Assembly: GCA_013331015.1 (NCBI GenBank)
Contig: DUHF01000170.1
Coordinates: forward strand, 1 to 17,484
Origin: Methanoregula sp.
GTDB lineage: Archaea; Halobacteriota; Methanomicrobia; Methanomicrobiales; Methanospirillaceae
Direction: 5' to 3'
Length of the DNA: 17,484 bases
Numbering within the stretch: the first letter of the stretch is position 1; each line of letters begins with the position of its first letter. Shown here in pieces: positions 1 to 7,509 of this stretch. The notes beneath the pieces were generated by a model that ran no database searches, was not told the origin of the DNA, and worked only from the letters and a program-made list of their open reading frames with translations. The position numbers and the translations under genes were made by a program.

Positions 1-11
1 AAAAGAATTCA

Positions 12-85
12 AGCCTATGCCGAGATTTGAACTCGGGACTTCCTCCTTACCAAGGAGGCACACTGCCGGGCTGTGTCACATAGGC
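12..85 (-). tRNA. tRNA-Thr, anticodon GGT
   Basis: Read on the minus strand this is a 74-nt cloverleaf. The acceptor stem GCCTATG pairs with CATAGGC. The anticodon stem CCTCC/GGAGG closes the seven-base loop TTGGTAA, giving anticodon GGT, which reads threonine ACC/ACU codons. The T arm CCGAG-TTCAAAT-CTCGG is perfect and the discriminator base is T. No CCA is encoded and no intron is visible. It lies downstream of, and in the same orientation as, the decayed TIM-barrel gene. Confidence 0.95.
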
Positions 86-261
86 ATGCATTGAATAGTA
101 CCGGGAACTCTTTTCACGGGGACAAAAACAGGCTGCTCATCCATCGTGACCGGTTGCCTAACTACGTTGTGAGTACTTCCTATAAAACATTGCGGAGAAT
201 CCCTGTGCTGATGGCATGCTCTCCAGCTTTTTCCCTCCCCGCGCCGCTCTTTTCTTATTTG

Positions 262-987
262 ATTCTGCATCAGAGCGCGGTGTGGCGTTCGATGGTTGTC
301 ATAACGCTCTTGAAGCGTTTTCACCCCTATGACCGGTACAACTCCTGCCCTCCGGGTTGCATTCATGACCGGTGAAAAGTCGATCATACTGTCTCCGATT
401 TCTGCCTGCGAACCCCCGGGCGCGTCAATGTCATGCAGGTGGAATTAGCAGGAGAGGTGGGCAAGGAACACGTCCAGGCAGGTATTCTGGTTAGCATGCC
501 CCACATCAAGAGCAAAAGGGGTATGGCCGATCAGCGGAAGTAAGTCCGGGGTCTTTAAGAAGAAGTACGGCCAGTTGCCCATGTTCTCGGCAAAAAACGT
601 GACACCATACTTCATCGCGTGGCAATCCAGTTCCTAAAGCGATGTAGCGAGCTGCTGCGCTGCCTTGTCCCGTTCGATATCTCACTTAAAGAAGAAGGGG
701 TGCGGGACTACCAGGGCACCGACATTGACGGCGATTGCAAAGCACGACACCATCATATCAACACTTGCCCGGCGAATGGGTTCAGGCAGGCTCGCAAGGT
801 TTGAGCCCCTGATCGAAGCATGGATCGTATACCAGCAGGAATTTTGCAGGACAAGATCGGCATTCTCAAGGTGATGGTGGTCCCCGTCCATCACCCCAAT
901 GTGCCCGGTAAGGTATTCGAGAACTTCCAGAAGCGCAGTCTCAAGAAGGCAGGACCTGGAGATGCCAGACCCATGATGATGCAACAC
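262..987 (-). pseudogene. Decayed xylose isomerase-like TIM-barrel (sugar phosphate isomerase/epimerase) gene
   Basis: One minus-strand frame shows family-like sequence over about 240 codons but contains three in-frame stops: TGA at 682-684 (right after the HPFFFK segment), TAG at 634-636 and TAA at 445-447. Sequence resembling the xylose isomerase-like TIM-barrel family of methanogens continues in the same frame through all three: IRGSNLASLPEPIRRAS near the N-terminus, then FAENMGNWPYFFLKTPDLLP, ALDVGHANQN, FHLHDIDAP and VMNATRRAGVVPVIGVKTL. No frameshift is needed. The first stop probably replaces the Trp that follows the HPG(Y/F)F segment and the second probably a Gln. The C-terminal end near 262 is approximate because the frame stays open to 76. 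The start codon at 987 is GTG and uncertain. It follows the mscS gene by 42 bp on the same strand. Intact members are predicted metal-dependent isomerases or endonuclease IV-like barrels; this copy should make no full product. Confidence 0.82.
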
Positions 988-1029
988 ATTATAATCTGCG
1001 GGAAAAGAGTATCGGAAAAAATGAGATGT

Positions 1030-2061
1030 TCAGGTCCGCATGTGTATGTCGACCTGCTGGAACGGGATCTCGATCCCCTCTTCCGCAAACCGGGCGTTGA
1101 TGCCTCGGTTGATGGTATCTTTGACTTCATAGGATGTGTTGAAGGCTTTCGACCAGACAATGATGACGAACTTCAGTTCAGATGCCCCAAACTCGGTAAA
1201 GAATACTTTGGGTGCCGGGTCGGAAAGGAGAAAGTCAGTCTTCTCCACAGCATTGTTGACGATTTCGAACAGGATCTTTGTAACCTTATCGATGTCTGTA
1301 CCGTAGGCAACCGAGATCGGCAGGGTCATCTTGAGCTTGGGGTCGGGCATGACGTAGTTGATCACATAATCTGAAGTGATCTTGTTGTTTGGGACGGTGA
1401 CAACCTGATACTCCAGCGTCCTGATCCGGGTGCTCCGGGGTCCGACCGAGATGACATCACCGATATACTTGTCGATCATGATCCGGTCGCCGACCTTGAA
1501 CGGCTTGTCGATGGTGATGAGGGCGCCGGAGAAGAAGTTGGAGACGATGTCCTGGGCCGCCAGCGCAATGGCGAGGCCGGCGATGCCAGCGCCTGCCAGG
1601 AGGGGCGCGATGTCTATTTCGAAGATGGAGAAGATCGCAAAGAGGGCGATAAACCAGATGAAGTACTTGCTGATGAGCTCAAAGAGCTCGATGAGCCGGT
1701 CGTCCCAGTCGCCCTCAGACTTCTCGGCGATTGCCCTCCCGTAGGTGCTGATGATGTCATGCAGGAACGAGGAGAGGATCCATGCGCTGATGAAGATCCA
1801 GAAGCTGGTGATGAGGCGCGGGTCGGTGAGGATCGGGTACTGCGCCGGCAGCGTGGTATAGGTAACGATGGCATAATCGGTGAAGAACGCCACGATGAGG
1901 AACTGGACCGGCGTCCCGATCGCTTTCATCACGATGTCATCCCACATCGTGTCAGTCTCCTCTGCCTTCACTTTCAGCCAGGAAACGATCCTGCGTGCAA
2001 CAAGAGCAATAACGATACCGGCAAGGATGATCCCTGCGGCATAGATCATATTCATATCCAT
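1030..2061 (-). CDS. mscS: MscS-family mechanosensitive ion channel
   Basis: The 343-residue protein has several hydrophobic segments (about residues 4-24, 52-70, 85-105 and 132-148). These are followed by the Gly/Ala-rich pore helix AGAGIAGLAIALAAQDIVSN at about 156-175, the hallmark of MscS TM3. After it come the beta domain (KPFKVGDRIMID, then the conserved VPNNKI at 224-229) and an alpha/beta C-terminal domain. MscS channels open under membrane tension and release solutes during hypo-osmotic shock. This length is slightly above the E. coli protein (286 residues), consistent with an extra N-terminal helix pair. The gene is divergent from hypD across only 46 bp. No osmotic-stress partners are visible nearby. 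Confidence 0.93.
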   Translation of the reverse strand: MDMNMIYAAGIILAGIVIALVARRIVSWLKVKAEETDTMWDDIVMKAIGTPVQFLIVAFFTDYAIVTYTTLPAQYPILTDPRLITSFWIFISAWILSSFLHDIISTYGRAIAEKSEGDWDDRLIELFELISKYFIWFIALFAIFSIFEIDIAPLLAGAGIAGLAIALAAQDIVSNFFSGALITIDKPFKVGDRIMIDKYIGDVISVGPRSTRIRTLEYQVVTVPNNKITSDYVINYVMPDPKLKMTLPISVAYGTDIDKVTKILFEIVNNAVEKTDFLLSDPAPKVFFTEFGASELKFVIIVWSKAFNTSYEVKDTINRGINARFAEEGIEIPFQQVDIHMRT

Positions 2062-2107
2062 ACCCGTACTCTTATGTCATATCCCGATTAATACTTTCGA
2101 GACGTTT

Positions 2108-3136
2108 ATGGCGACGGGAAAGGACATTGCAGCAAAACTGCACGAGATGGTTGACCGGGACATGACCTTCATGCACATCTGCGGCACGCACGAGGCGGCC
2201 ATCGCCCGCTCCGGCCTGCGCAGCCTGCTCCCCGATCAGCTGAAGATCGTGATGGGGCCCGGCTGCCCGGTCTGTATCACGCCGCAGGGCGAGATCGATG
2301 CCGCGCTGGAACTGGCATGCAGGGACTGCATCGTTGCCACCTACGGCGACCTTCTTCATGTCCCCGGGTCGGAGGGAACCTTAGAGTCCTGCGGCGGCGA
2401 TGTCCGGATCGTGCAGGGCATCCACAAAGCAGTCGAGATTGCAAAGAAGACCGACAAGGAGGTGGTCTTCATCTCGGTCGGGTTCGAGACGACCGCACCG
2501 ACCGTTGCCGCAACGCTCCTTACCCGGCCACCAGAGAACTTCTCGATCCTCTCCTGTCACCGCATCGTTCCCCCTGCAATGAAGTGGCTGCTTGAGCAGG
2601 GCGAGGCAAAACTTGACGGGTTCATGCTCCCGGGCCATGTCTGTGTCGTGATGGGGTACGAGGAGTACGAGGCTTTTCCCGTCCCGCAGGTGGTTGCCGG
2701 GTTCGAACCCGAGGACATTTTGCTCGGTCTCCTGATGCTCGCAAAGCAGGTGAAGGAGGGCACAACCCGGGTGGACAATGCTTACCCGCGGGCCGTCAGC
2801 CGCGAGGGCAATGTCAAGGCGAAAAAGATCATGTACGAGGTCTTCGAGCCATCCGATGTTGAGTGGCGCGGTTTTCCGGTCATTCCGGGATCAGGGCTCC
2901 GTATCAGGAAGGAGTTTGAGCAGTACGATGCCCAGAAAAAGTACGGTATCGTCTTCAAACACATCACCAAGCACTCGGCCTGCAGCTGCGACAAGATCCT
3001 GAGAGGTCTTGCCAACCCCGGGGACTGCAAACTCTTCGGAAAGGTCTGCACGCCGAGAAATCCCGTGGGGCCGTGTATGGTGAGCCACGAGGGCGCCTGC
3101 AAGATCTGGCATATGTACCAGATGAAGAAGAGGTAA
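2108..3136 (+). CDS. hypD: NiFe-hydrogenase maturation protein HypD
   Basis: The 342-residue protein carries the HypD signatures: HICGTHE at 23-29, GPGCPVC at 50-56, SVGFETTAP at 123-131 and PGHVCVVMGY at 175-184. A C-terminal cysteine set at about 292, 294, 307, 314, 323 and 331 binds the 4Fe-4S cluster. HypD works with HypC as the scaffold on which the Fe(CN)2CO unit of the NiFe active site is built. In a hydrogenotrophic methanogen it would serve the F420-reducing, heterodisulfide-linked and Ech/Eha-type hydrogenases. Length is typical for the family. The other hyp genes are not in the window, so this copy stands alone. The 5' region is short and shared with mscS; an AT-rich TTAATACTTT element about 20 bases upstream may be the TATA box, which would make the message nearly leaderless. 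Confidence 0.97.
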   Translation: MATGKDIAAKLHEMVDRDMTFMHICGTHEAAIARSGLRSLLPDQLKIVMGPGCPVCITPQGEIDAALELACRDCIVATYGDLLHVPGSEGTLESCGGDVRIVQGIHKAVEIAKKTDKEVVFISVGFETTAPTVAATLLTRPPENFSILSCHRIVPPAMKWLLEQGEAKLDGFMLPGHVCVVMGYEEYEAFPVPQVVAGFEPEDILLGLLMLAKQVKEGTTRVDNAYPRAVSREGNVKAKKIMYEVFEPSDVEWRGFPVIPGSGLRIRKEFEQYDAQKKYGIVFKHITKHSACSCDKILRGLANPGDCKLFGKVCTPRNPVGPCMVSHEGACKIWHMYQMKKR

Positions 3137-3138
3137 GG

Positions 3139-3147
3139 TTTTTTTTT
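3139..3147 (+). terminator. T9 run after hypD
   Basis: Nine consecutive T residues begin three bases after the hypD stop codon. Oligo-T tracts on the non-template strand are the usual intrinsic termination signal in archaea. No stem precedes it. The end of the tract (TTTAAA) could also act as the TATA element of the next small gene. Confidence 0.5.
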
Positions 3148-3170
3148 AAAGGCCACAAGGATACGGGCAG

Positions 3171-3503
3171 ATGAACATGCAACCAGATGATTCCGGGCTG
3201 CAACCCGGCAAAAATGAACTTCCTGACGAAGATATTGTCTACATCTGGAGCCCCGATCCATACCCGGTACTTGCGGGCCTGATCATCTTTGCCTCGCTCT
3301 ATCTTTTCCCGATCTTTCCACTTCCCCCACCCTCGCGGGGGCATCTCACCCTTGCGACGATTGTCATGGACGGGTCATATGGGCTGTACTCGTGGAGCCC
3401 GATCCTGATCCTGACGTTCGTTTTGGGATGGGGCGCTGCCATTGGTCTTGTCATCTACGGGCTTGTCAACAAAAAACCTGTCCTGGACTTTGACAGGAGG
3501 TGA
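3171..3503 (+). CDS. Small two-helix membrane protein, function unknown
   Basis: I do not recognise this 110-residue protein. It has a hydrophilic N-terminus of about 30 residues, a hydrophobic segment at about 33-51 (LAGLIIFASLYLFPIFP), a short Pro/Gly-rich stretch, a second hydrophobic segment at about 76-98 and a charged tail NKKPVLDFDRR. This suggests two transmembrane helices. It starts 34 bp after hypD in the same orientation, but a T9 run lies between them, so co-transcription is uncertain. Codon use matches the neighbours and the frame is intact, which supports a real gene. It converges on the lipoprotein gene with a 12-bp gap. Confidence 0.72.
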   Translation: MNMQPDDSGLQPGKNELPDEDIVYIWSPDPYPVLAGLIIFASLYLFPIFPLPPPSRGHLTLATIVMDGSYGLYSWSPILILTFVLGWGAAIGLVIYGLVNKKPVLDFDRR

Positions 3504-3515
3504 CGAAAAACCGGG

Positions 3516-4064
3516 TTATGGTATTACCGGCCCGGTATATGCCCCGGACCCCAGCCACCAGGTATAATCCACCTTCACCCCGTATCCCAGTTTGGATTCA
3601 AGCGTGTTGTTATGGGTTGGATTGATATACGTGAACCGGTAAAAACCGCTCCCGTTCCCGACTGCCGCGCCCATCTCCTTGACAAAAACACCGATGGCCC
3701 CTTCATCATCCCGGGTCTTCCCTATCTTCTCCGGGTTGATCGGGTGCGCGAGCGTGGTGCCATTGAACCCATACGCGTAGATGTAGAGCTCGCCTCTTAT
3801 GAATGAACCGTTTTTGTTGTTGAACTCTGAAAGTGCGTTCCTGCTGCCATGCGTTTTTGCATAGGCTGCCGCGCTCTCAACAAAGGCAATGAGGGTTTCA
3901 TTGCTGGTGTAGACCGACGGGGTAACGTACAAGTGACCCATCTGGGGTGGGGATGTGGGATTGGGGATTGTATCCGTGGATGAAGGATCCTGTATACAGC
4001 CGGCAGAAAACAGAAAAATGCCGATAATAAGCAGACCGGTGATCGTGAACTTATTGGTCTTCAT
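3516..4064 (-). CDS. Cache-like domain lipoprotein
   Basis: The ATG at 4064 gives a 182-residue protein with a lipoprotein signal: MKTNK, a hydrophobic core and the lipobox FSAGC with Cys at about 23. A longer frame from 4133 would put 23 hydrophilic residues before the signal and is rejected. After a Ser/Thr/Pro linker the extracellular part has features I associate with single Cache domains of Methanomicrobiales: AFVESAAAYAKTHG, EFNNKNGSF, GELYIYAYGFNGTTLAHP, NPEKIGK and DYTWWLGSGAY. Cache domains bind small ligands outside the cell, usually for chemoreceptors or histidine kinases. Here no signalling domain is attached, so it may be a free binding lipoprotein. Ligand unknown. Confidence 0.82.
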   Translation of the reverse strand: MKTNKFTITGLLIIGIFLFSAGCIQDPSSTDTIPNPTSPPQMGHLYVTPSVYTSNETLIAFVESAAAYAKTHGSRNALSEFNNKNGSFIRGELYIYAYGFNGTTLAHPINPEKIGKTRDDEGAIGVFVKEMGAAVGNGSGFYRFTYINPTHNNTLESKLGYGVKVDYTWWLGSGAYTGPVIP

Positions 4065-4147
4065 GCAGTAAAAAAATCTGGGTTTATCCACGATAAAGCA
4101 GGTGGGTTTCACTACGGGGATTATGTGCTTCAAGCAGCGTTACGTTT

Positions 4148-4181
4148 GCCCGGAACAGGATCTCAAACCCGGGCATTTTTT
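4148..4181 (+). terminator. Hairpin followed by T-rich tract
   Basis: GCCCGG at 4148-4153 pairs perfectly with CCGGGC at 4169-4174 around a 15-base loop and is followed by A then T6. It has the form of a terminator on the plus strand, yet no plus-strand gene ends nearby. It may instead be chance or the end of an unseen short transcript. Confidence 0.3.
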
Positions 4182-4260
4182 CATTTTAACGTGAGGTTTA
4201 TTAGCCTGCATGGCGTTAGTTATGTGGTACTTTGCATTCCCGTGCAGAGTAACGAAGCAT

Positions 4261-4332
4261 GCCTCGGTAGGGTAGTGGACATCCTAGAAGCCTCCGGAGC
4301 TTTTGACCCGGGTTCAAGTCCCGGCCGGGGCG
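4261..4332 (+). tRNA. tRNA-Arg, anticodon CCG
   Basis: A 72-nt cloverleaf is visible. The acceptor GCCTCGG pairs with CCGGGGC (one G-T). The anticodon stem GAAGC/GCTTT closes loop CTCCGGA with anticodon CCG, reading the arginine CGG codon. The T arm CCGGG-TTCAAGT-CCCGG is perfect and the discriminator is G. The D stem is weak (G-T at 10-25 and a T-T mismatch at 13-22) and the variable loop has four bases. No intron and no encoded CCA. CGG is a frequent arginine codon in this GC-rich window. Confidence 0.92.
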
Positions 4333-4335
4333 TAA

Positions 4336-4345
4336 TTTGTTTTTT
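4336..4345 (+). terminator. T-rich terminator of tRNA-Arg
   Basis: TTTGTTTTTT begins four bases after the tRNA 3' end, the normal arrangement for oligo-T termination of archaeal tRNA genes. Confidence 0.6.
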
Positions 4346-4526
4346 CCAAGTTCAATCCTTTTCTCAATTCATTACGGGTTAACGTTCGTGATTTCGATCG
4401 AAAACAGGATCCGGATCAACCAGATCCCAAAAAAAAAAATTCAACCTGATATTGAAATTTTCCGGTACAAACCTGCGGTGCCCGGTCAGCCTCACCAGTC
4501 CGGCCTCTTCCTGTTCCAGTTACCGG

Positions 4527-4542
4527 ACAAAAAAAGGAAAAG
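4527..4542 (-). terminator. T-rich tract downstream of ecfT
   Basis: On the minus strand, CCTTTTCCTTTTTTTGTC lies 8 to 23 bases after the ecfT stop. A second run of eleven T (minus strand, 4429-4439) lies about 110 bases further on. Both fit archaeal oligo-T termination of the ECF operon. Confidence 0.5.
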
Positions 4543-4549
4543 GCAGCGG

Positions 4550-5350
4550 TCAGATCAGCTGTGCCAGCACGAGCGGAACAAAACCCAGGACCGCAACCGC
4601 CAGCACTGCCATGACCGCATAATCGCGGCGGGCAAACGTCCGTTCCCGGACATGCGTCTTTGTTCCCGTACGGTATCCCCGCATATCGATGGTGAGCCCG
4701 ATCACGCTGGCCCGGAGCAGCGCATTGGAAACAAGCGGGATGACGATGGGAGCAACGCTCCGGATCTTGCCGATGAACCCCTTGCCGGGATTGAACCCCC
4801 GGGCAAGCTGTGCCTCGTGGATGCGCTGCCCCTCGATCTGGAGCGTGGGAATGAACCGGAGCGCGATGATGAACATCAGCGTGTAATCGATGGGCATCCC
4901 GGCCTTGTCGAGAGTATGGACAAGATCCCGGGGCTGGGTCGAGATCAGGAAGAGCTGGAATGCGAAGATGAGTACGATGAACCGGAGCGTGAGGACGAAC
5001 CCGATCATGAGCCCGCCGGTTGTGACCGGGACAAGACCCCCGATGTAAGGAATGCCCTGCGGGATCAGGTACCCGAGGATATCGCCATTGGGCATCGTGA
5101 TGACCGTGATGAGGATGAAGATGACGCTCATGATGATGATGAGCTTGAGCTGCTGGAGCGATTCGACGAGGAGTTCGCCATATGCGGCAAAGATCATCAT
5201 CGCAACGATCATGAGCGCCAGGAATGCGAGGTTGGTTGAGATGAGGCACATCACGCTTACTACAAGGATGAACGCGATCTTCGTGAGCGGGTGGAGGCGG
5301 TGCAGGAACGCGTCTTTGTGCACGTACTGGAGGATCTCAGCCATGCTCAT
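4550..5350 (-). CDS. ecfT: Energy-coupling factor transporter transmembrane protein EcfT
   Basis: The 266-residue protein has about five to six hydrophobic segments and the two coupling motifs of EcfT/CbiQ proteins: ARGFNPG at 183-189 and MRGYRTG at 223-229. These short helices with the Ala/Met-Arg-Gly core touch the ATPase subunits and transmit ATP-driven movement to the substrate-binding S component. Length is normal (about 260). The ATG at 5350 overlaps the stop of the ATPase gene by four bases (ATGA), indicating translational coupling; the second ATG at 5344 lies at a better distance from the GGGGGTG sequence and may be the true start. It is the last gene of a three-gene operon encoding one complete ECF transporter. 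Confidence 0.94.
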   Translation of the reverse strand: MSMAEILQYVHKDAFLHRLHPLTKIAFILVVSVMCLISTNLAFLALMIVAMMIFAAYGELLVESLQQLKLIIIMSVIFILITVITMPNGDILGYLIPQGIPYIGGLVPVTTGGLMIGFVLTLRFIVLIFAFQLFLISTQPRDLVHTLDKAGMPIDYTLMFIIALRFIPTLQIEGQRIHEAQLARGFNPGKGFIGKIRSVAPIVIPLVSNALLRASVIGLTIDMRGYRTGTKTHVRERTFARRDYAVMAVLAVAVLGFVPLVLAQLI

Positions 5351-6774
5351 GCACCCCCGGTATCGGAGATAATGTGACCGTTCTCCATCGTCACTATCCG
5401 GTCCGCGCAGTTATCCGCGATCTCCCGGTTGTGAGTGATGATGATGATCGTGTGGCCTTTCTCCTGGAGTTTTTTCAGGATGGTAATCACCAGGAGTGCT
5501 TCGTACCCGTCAAGACCTGTTGTCGGTTCATCGAGCACGATGACATTTGGCTGCATGGCAACAACGCAGGCGATCCCGAGCCGCTGCCGCTCACCGCGCG
5601 AGAGCCAGCGTGGATACAGGGAAGCCGAATTGGCAAGTCCTGCATCGGCAAGGGTTGCATCGATGACCGCATCTGCATCCGCAATGCCGAGGTTCTTCAC
5701 CCCGTACGCCACCTCTTCCCGTACCGTATCGGCAAAGAACATGTGGTCCGGGTTCTGGAAGACGAGGCCCACATCATGAGCAAGAGATGCAATCGTGTGG
5801 TCCCTGGTATTCTTTCCATTAACGATGACATCGCCGCTTGCAGGGGAGAGGAGCCGGTTGAAGTGCTTGACAAGCGTGGTCTTGCCCGACCCGTTCTCTC
5901 CGACAATGGCAACAAACTCGCCTTTCCGGATCGTAAGGCTGATGCTATCCAATGCCCTGACGTTTCCGTAACAGTGGGTGAGGTTGTTGACGGAGATGAT
6001 CGGTTCTTTCCCGGCAGAAGGCCCGATATTCTTTTTAATGCCCGAGAAGTCCGGCAGCACCATGCCCCGGACATGATCGTTAGTGAGGACCTCATCAGGT
6101 CTGCCTGTTGCGGTGATGGCGCCGTCCTCCATGACTATGAGGGTATCGACGATGTCCCGGAAATGTTCGAACTTGTGCTCAATCAAGAGGATCGTCTTTC
6201 CTGACGCCTTGAGATTTTTGAGGATTTCTGCGATCCGTTTTGTTGCATGCTCGTCCAGCTCGGAGGTCGGCTCATCAAGGATCAGGATGTCGTTTCCCAG
6301 TGCCAGGGTTGCAGCAAGGGCAACCCGCTGTTTCTGGCCCCCGGAAAGATGGTGCGGCGACCGGTCCTTAAGTTCCTCAAGATAGGTTGTCCGCATGATC
6401 CGGGAAAGGCGCTCCTCAATAACGTCTGCCGACAACCCGCGGTACTCAAGGGCGGAGAGGATCTCCTCTTCGACCGTGGTGAAGATCATCTGGGCTTCAG
6501 GATCATCAAAGACAACGCCGACATTCCGGGCAAGATCCGAGAGGCCCTGGTAATCGGCAACGTTTTTTCCGTCAACGATAACAGATCCCTCTTTCTTCCC
6601 GCCATAATCATGGTGCAGGACCCCGGAGGCTGCAAGGCACAGCGAGGTCTTTCCGGCCCCAGAGGGGCCGGTAACCATGATGCACCGGCCCTTCTCAAGA
6701 GCAAGGGAGATCCGGTGCAGGGCCGGCTGCACCGTTCGTGGGTAAGTGTAACTGACGTTGTTAAGTTCGATCAT
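5347..6774 (-). CDS. ecfA: Fused double ATPase of an ECF transporter (EcfA-EcfA)
   Basis: This 475-residue protein contains two ABC ATPase domains in tandem. Domain 1: Walker A GPSGAGKTS at 36-44, signature LSGGQ at 143-147, Walker B ILILDEPTSELD and switch His in LIEHKFEH. Domain 2: Walker A GENGSGKTT at 292-300, signature LSRGE at 391-395, Walker B VIVLDEPTTGLD and switch His in IITHNRE. The linker is about residues 240-256. In most genomes EcfA1 and EcfA2 are separate; the fusion supplies both halves of the heterodimer. The halves differ: the Q-loop glutamine of domain 1 is aspartate (FDDPEAQ), while domain 2 keeps it (FQNPDH) but has a changed signature. It overlaps both neighbours by four bases. 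It powers uptake of the substrate bound by the S component. Confidence 0.95.
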   Translation of the reverse strand: MIELNNVSYTYPRTVQPALHRISLALEKGRCIMVTGPSGAGKTSLCLAASGVLHHDYGGKKEGSVIVDGKNVADYQGLSDLARNVGVVFDDPEAQMIFTTVEEEILSALEYRGLSADVIEERLSRIMRTTYLEELKDRSPHHLSGGQKQRVALAATLALGNDILILDEPTSELDEHATKRIAEILKNLKASGKTILLIEHKFEHFRDIVDTLIVMEDGAITATGRPDEVLTNDHVRGMVLPDFSGIKKNIGPSAGKEPIISVNNLTHCYGNVRALDSISLTIRKGEFVAIVGENGSGKTTLVKHFNRLLSPASGDVIVNGKNTRDHTIASLAHDVGLVFQNPDHMFFADTVREEVAYGVKNLGIADADAVIDATLADAGLANSASLYPRWLSRGERQRLGIACVVAMQPNVIVLDEPTTGLDGYEALLVITILKKLQEKGHTIIIITHNREIADNCADRIVTMENGHIISDTGGA

Positions 6775-7298
6775 TCCTGTCCTCTAAGAAGCACCCTGCT
6801 TGAAGGGATGTAGAGGAACTGGACTACGATTGCATTAAAAACTGCCGTTATGACCACGATGGGGACAAAGACTGCAACGAAGGCCATCAGGTCGCCATTG
6901 TACTTGGCGAGATAGGTCGCGCCAATGGCGATGATGGCAACGGCAGCAAACGTGAACCCGCTTGCAAGGGTTGCAAGGAATGTCGTGACGGTCGGGGCAA
7001 GCCGGGTCCTCTCACTGAGGGCAGCATAGAGAAGGAAGCAGACCAGTGCGCCCACCGGTTCACTGATGAGATTTCCGGGCGGGAACATCGAACTGGAGAT
7101 GAGCATCGATAAGGCTCCGGCAACAATGCCGATACCCAGCGCTTCGAGAAGTTTTGGCCGGATCAGGATGATCGCAAGACAGTAGAACGCAATGATCATG
7201 TTCGGCGTGAGCGGCGTATGGAGCATGGCAAGGAAGAACCTGAGGATTGCGCCGATGGCAAGCAGGATTCCGACTATGGCAATATCTTTTGACTTCAT
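6771..7298 (-). CDS. ECF transporter S component, TrpP-like (possible tryptophan uptake)
   Basis: The ATG at 7298 gives a 175-residue protein with about five to six hydrophobic segments. It is preceded by GTGAT, a good match to the archaeal ribosome-binding site; the longer frame from 7328 adds ten unlikely residues. The layout MKSKDIAIVGILLAIGAILR, then PNMIIAFYCLAIILIRPKLLEAL, then PPGNLISEPVGAL and a small-residue-rich C-terminal half resembles the TrpP family of S components, where Bacillus TrpP imports tryptophan. S components bind the vitamin or amino acid and dock on EcfT. The four-base overlap with the ATPase gene shows a dedicated (group I) ECF transporter. The tryptophan assignment comes from remembered resemblance plus the operator-like upstream repeats, so it is moderate. 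Confidence 0.68.
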   Translation of the reverse strand: MKSKDIAIVGILLAIGAILRFFLAMLHTPLTPNMIIAFYCLAIILIRPKLLEALGIGIVAGALSMLISSSMFPPGNLISEPVGALVCFLLYAALSERTRLAPTVTTFLATLASGFTFAAVAIIAIGATYLAKYNGDLMAFVAVFVPIVVITAVFNAIVVQFLYIPSSRVLLRGQE

Positions 7299-7357
7299 GG
7301 TAACATCACAACATCGGGTAATCAGCACGAAGGTGGAGGTGTTGCACGCCCCGGCTA

Positions 7358-7410
7358 ACTTATACCTTGATGTATACTTTTGTGCATTTGTGTATAAATA
7401 TGTAATCGTT
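7358..7410 (-). promoter_or_regulatory. Promoter and operator-like 10-bp repeats of the ECF operon
   Basis: On the plus strand TGTATA, TGTGCA, TGTATA and TGTAAT start at 7371, 7381, 7391 and 7401, exactly 10 bp apart, so they face the same side of the helix. On the minus strand the AT-rich segment ACATATTTATACAC (about 7391-7404) is a good TATA box for the S-component gene, and the repeats overlap and follow it. The motifs differ by one base (first three) from TGTACA, the TRP box bound by the archaeal repressor TrpY. A role in repression by tryptophan is an inference. Confidence 0.5.
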
Positions 7411-7509
7411 TTGCGAGCGCGGCTGCCGCAGTATCCTGTCTGCTCAACCAGACGGAGGATCGGTTATTATCCCCCCGGCGATCGATCCGGAACATAAAAG
7501 GAACAGAAT

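Noticed and set aside
634..636. In-frame TAG as a possible pyrrolysine codon
   Set aside because: The same frame also has TGA and TAA stops, the protein is not a methylamine methyltransferase, and hydrogen-using Methanomicrobiales are not known for pyrrolysine.
820..1374. Plus-strand open frame of 184 codons
   Set aside because: It is antisense to the mscS 3' end and the TIM-barrel pseudogene, both of which show clear family motifs on the other strand.
4337..5239. Plus-strand frame of 300 codons
   Set aside because: It is rich in Asp, Glu, Arg and His and antisense to ecfT, typical of the shadow of a membrane-protein gene.
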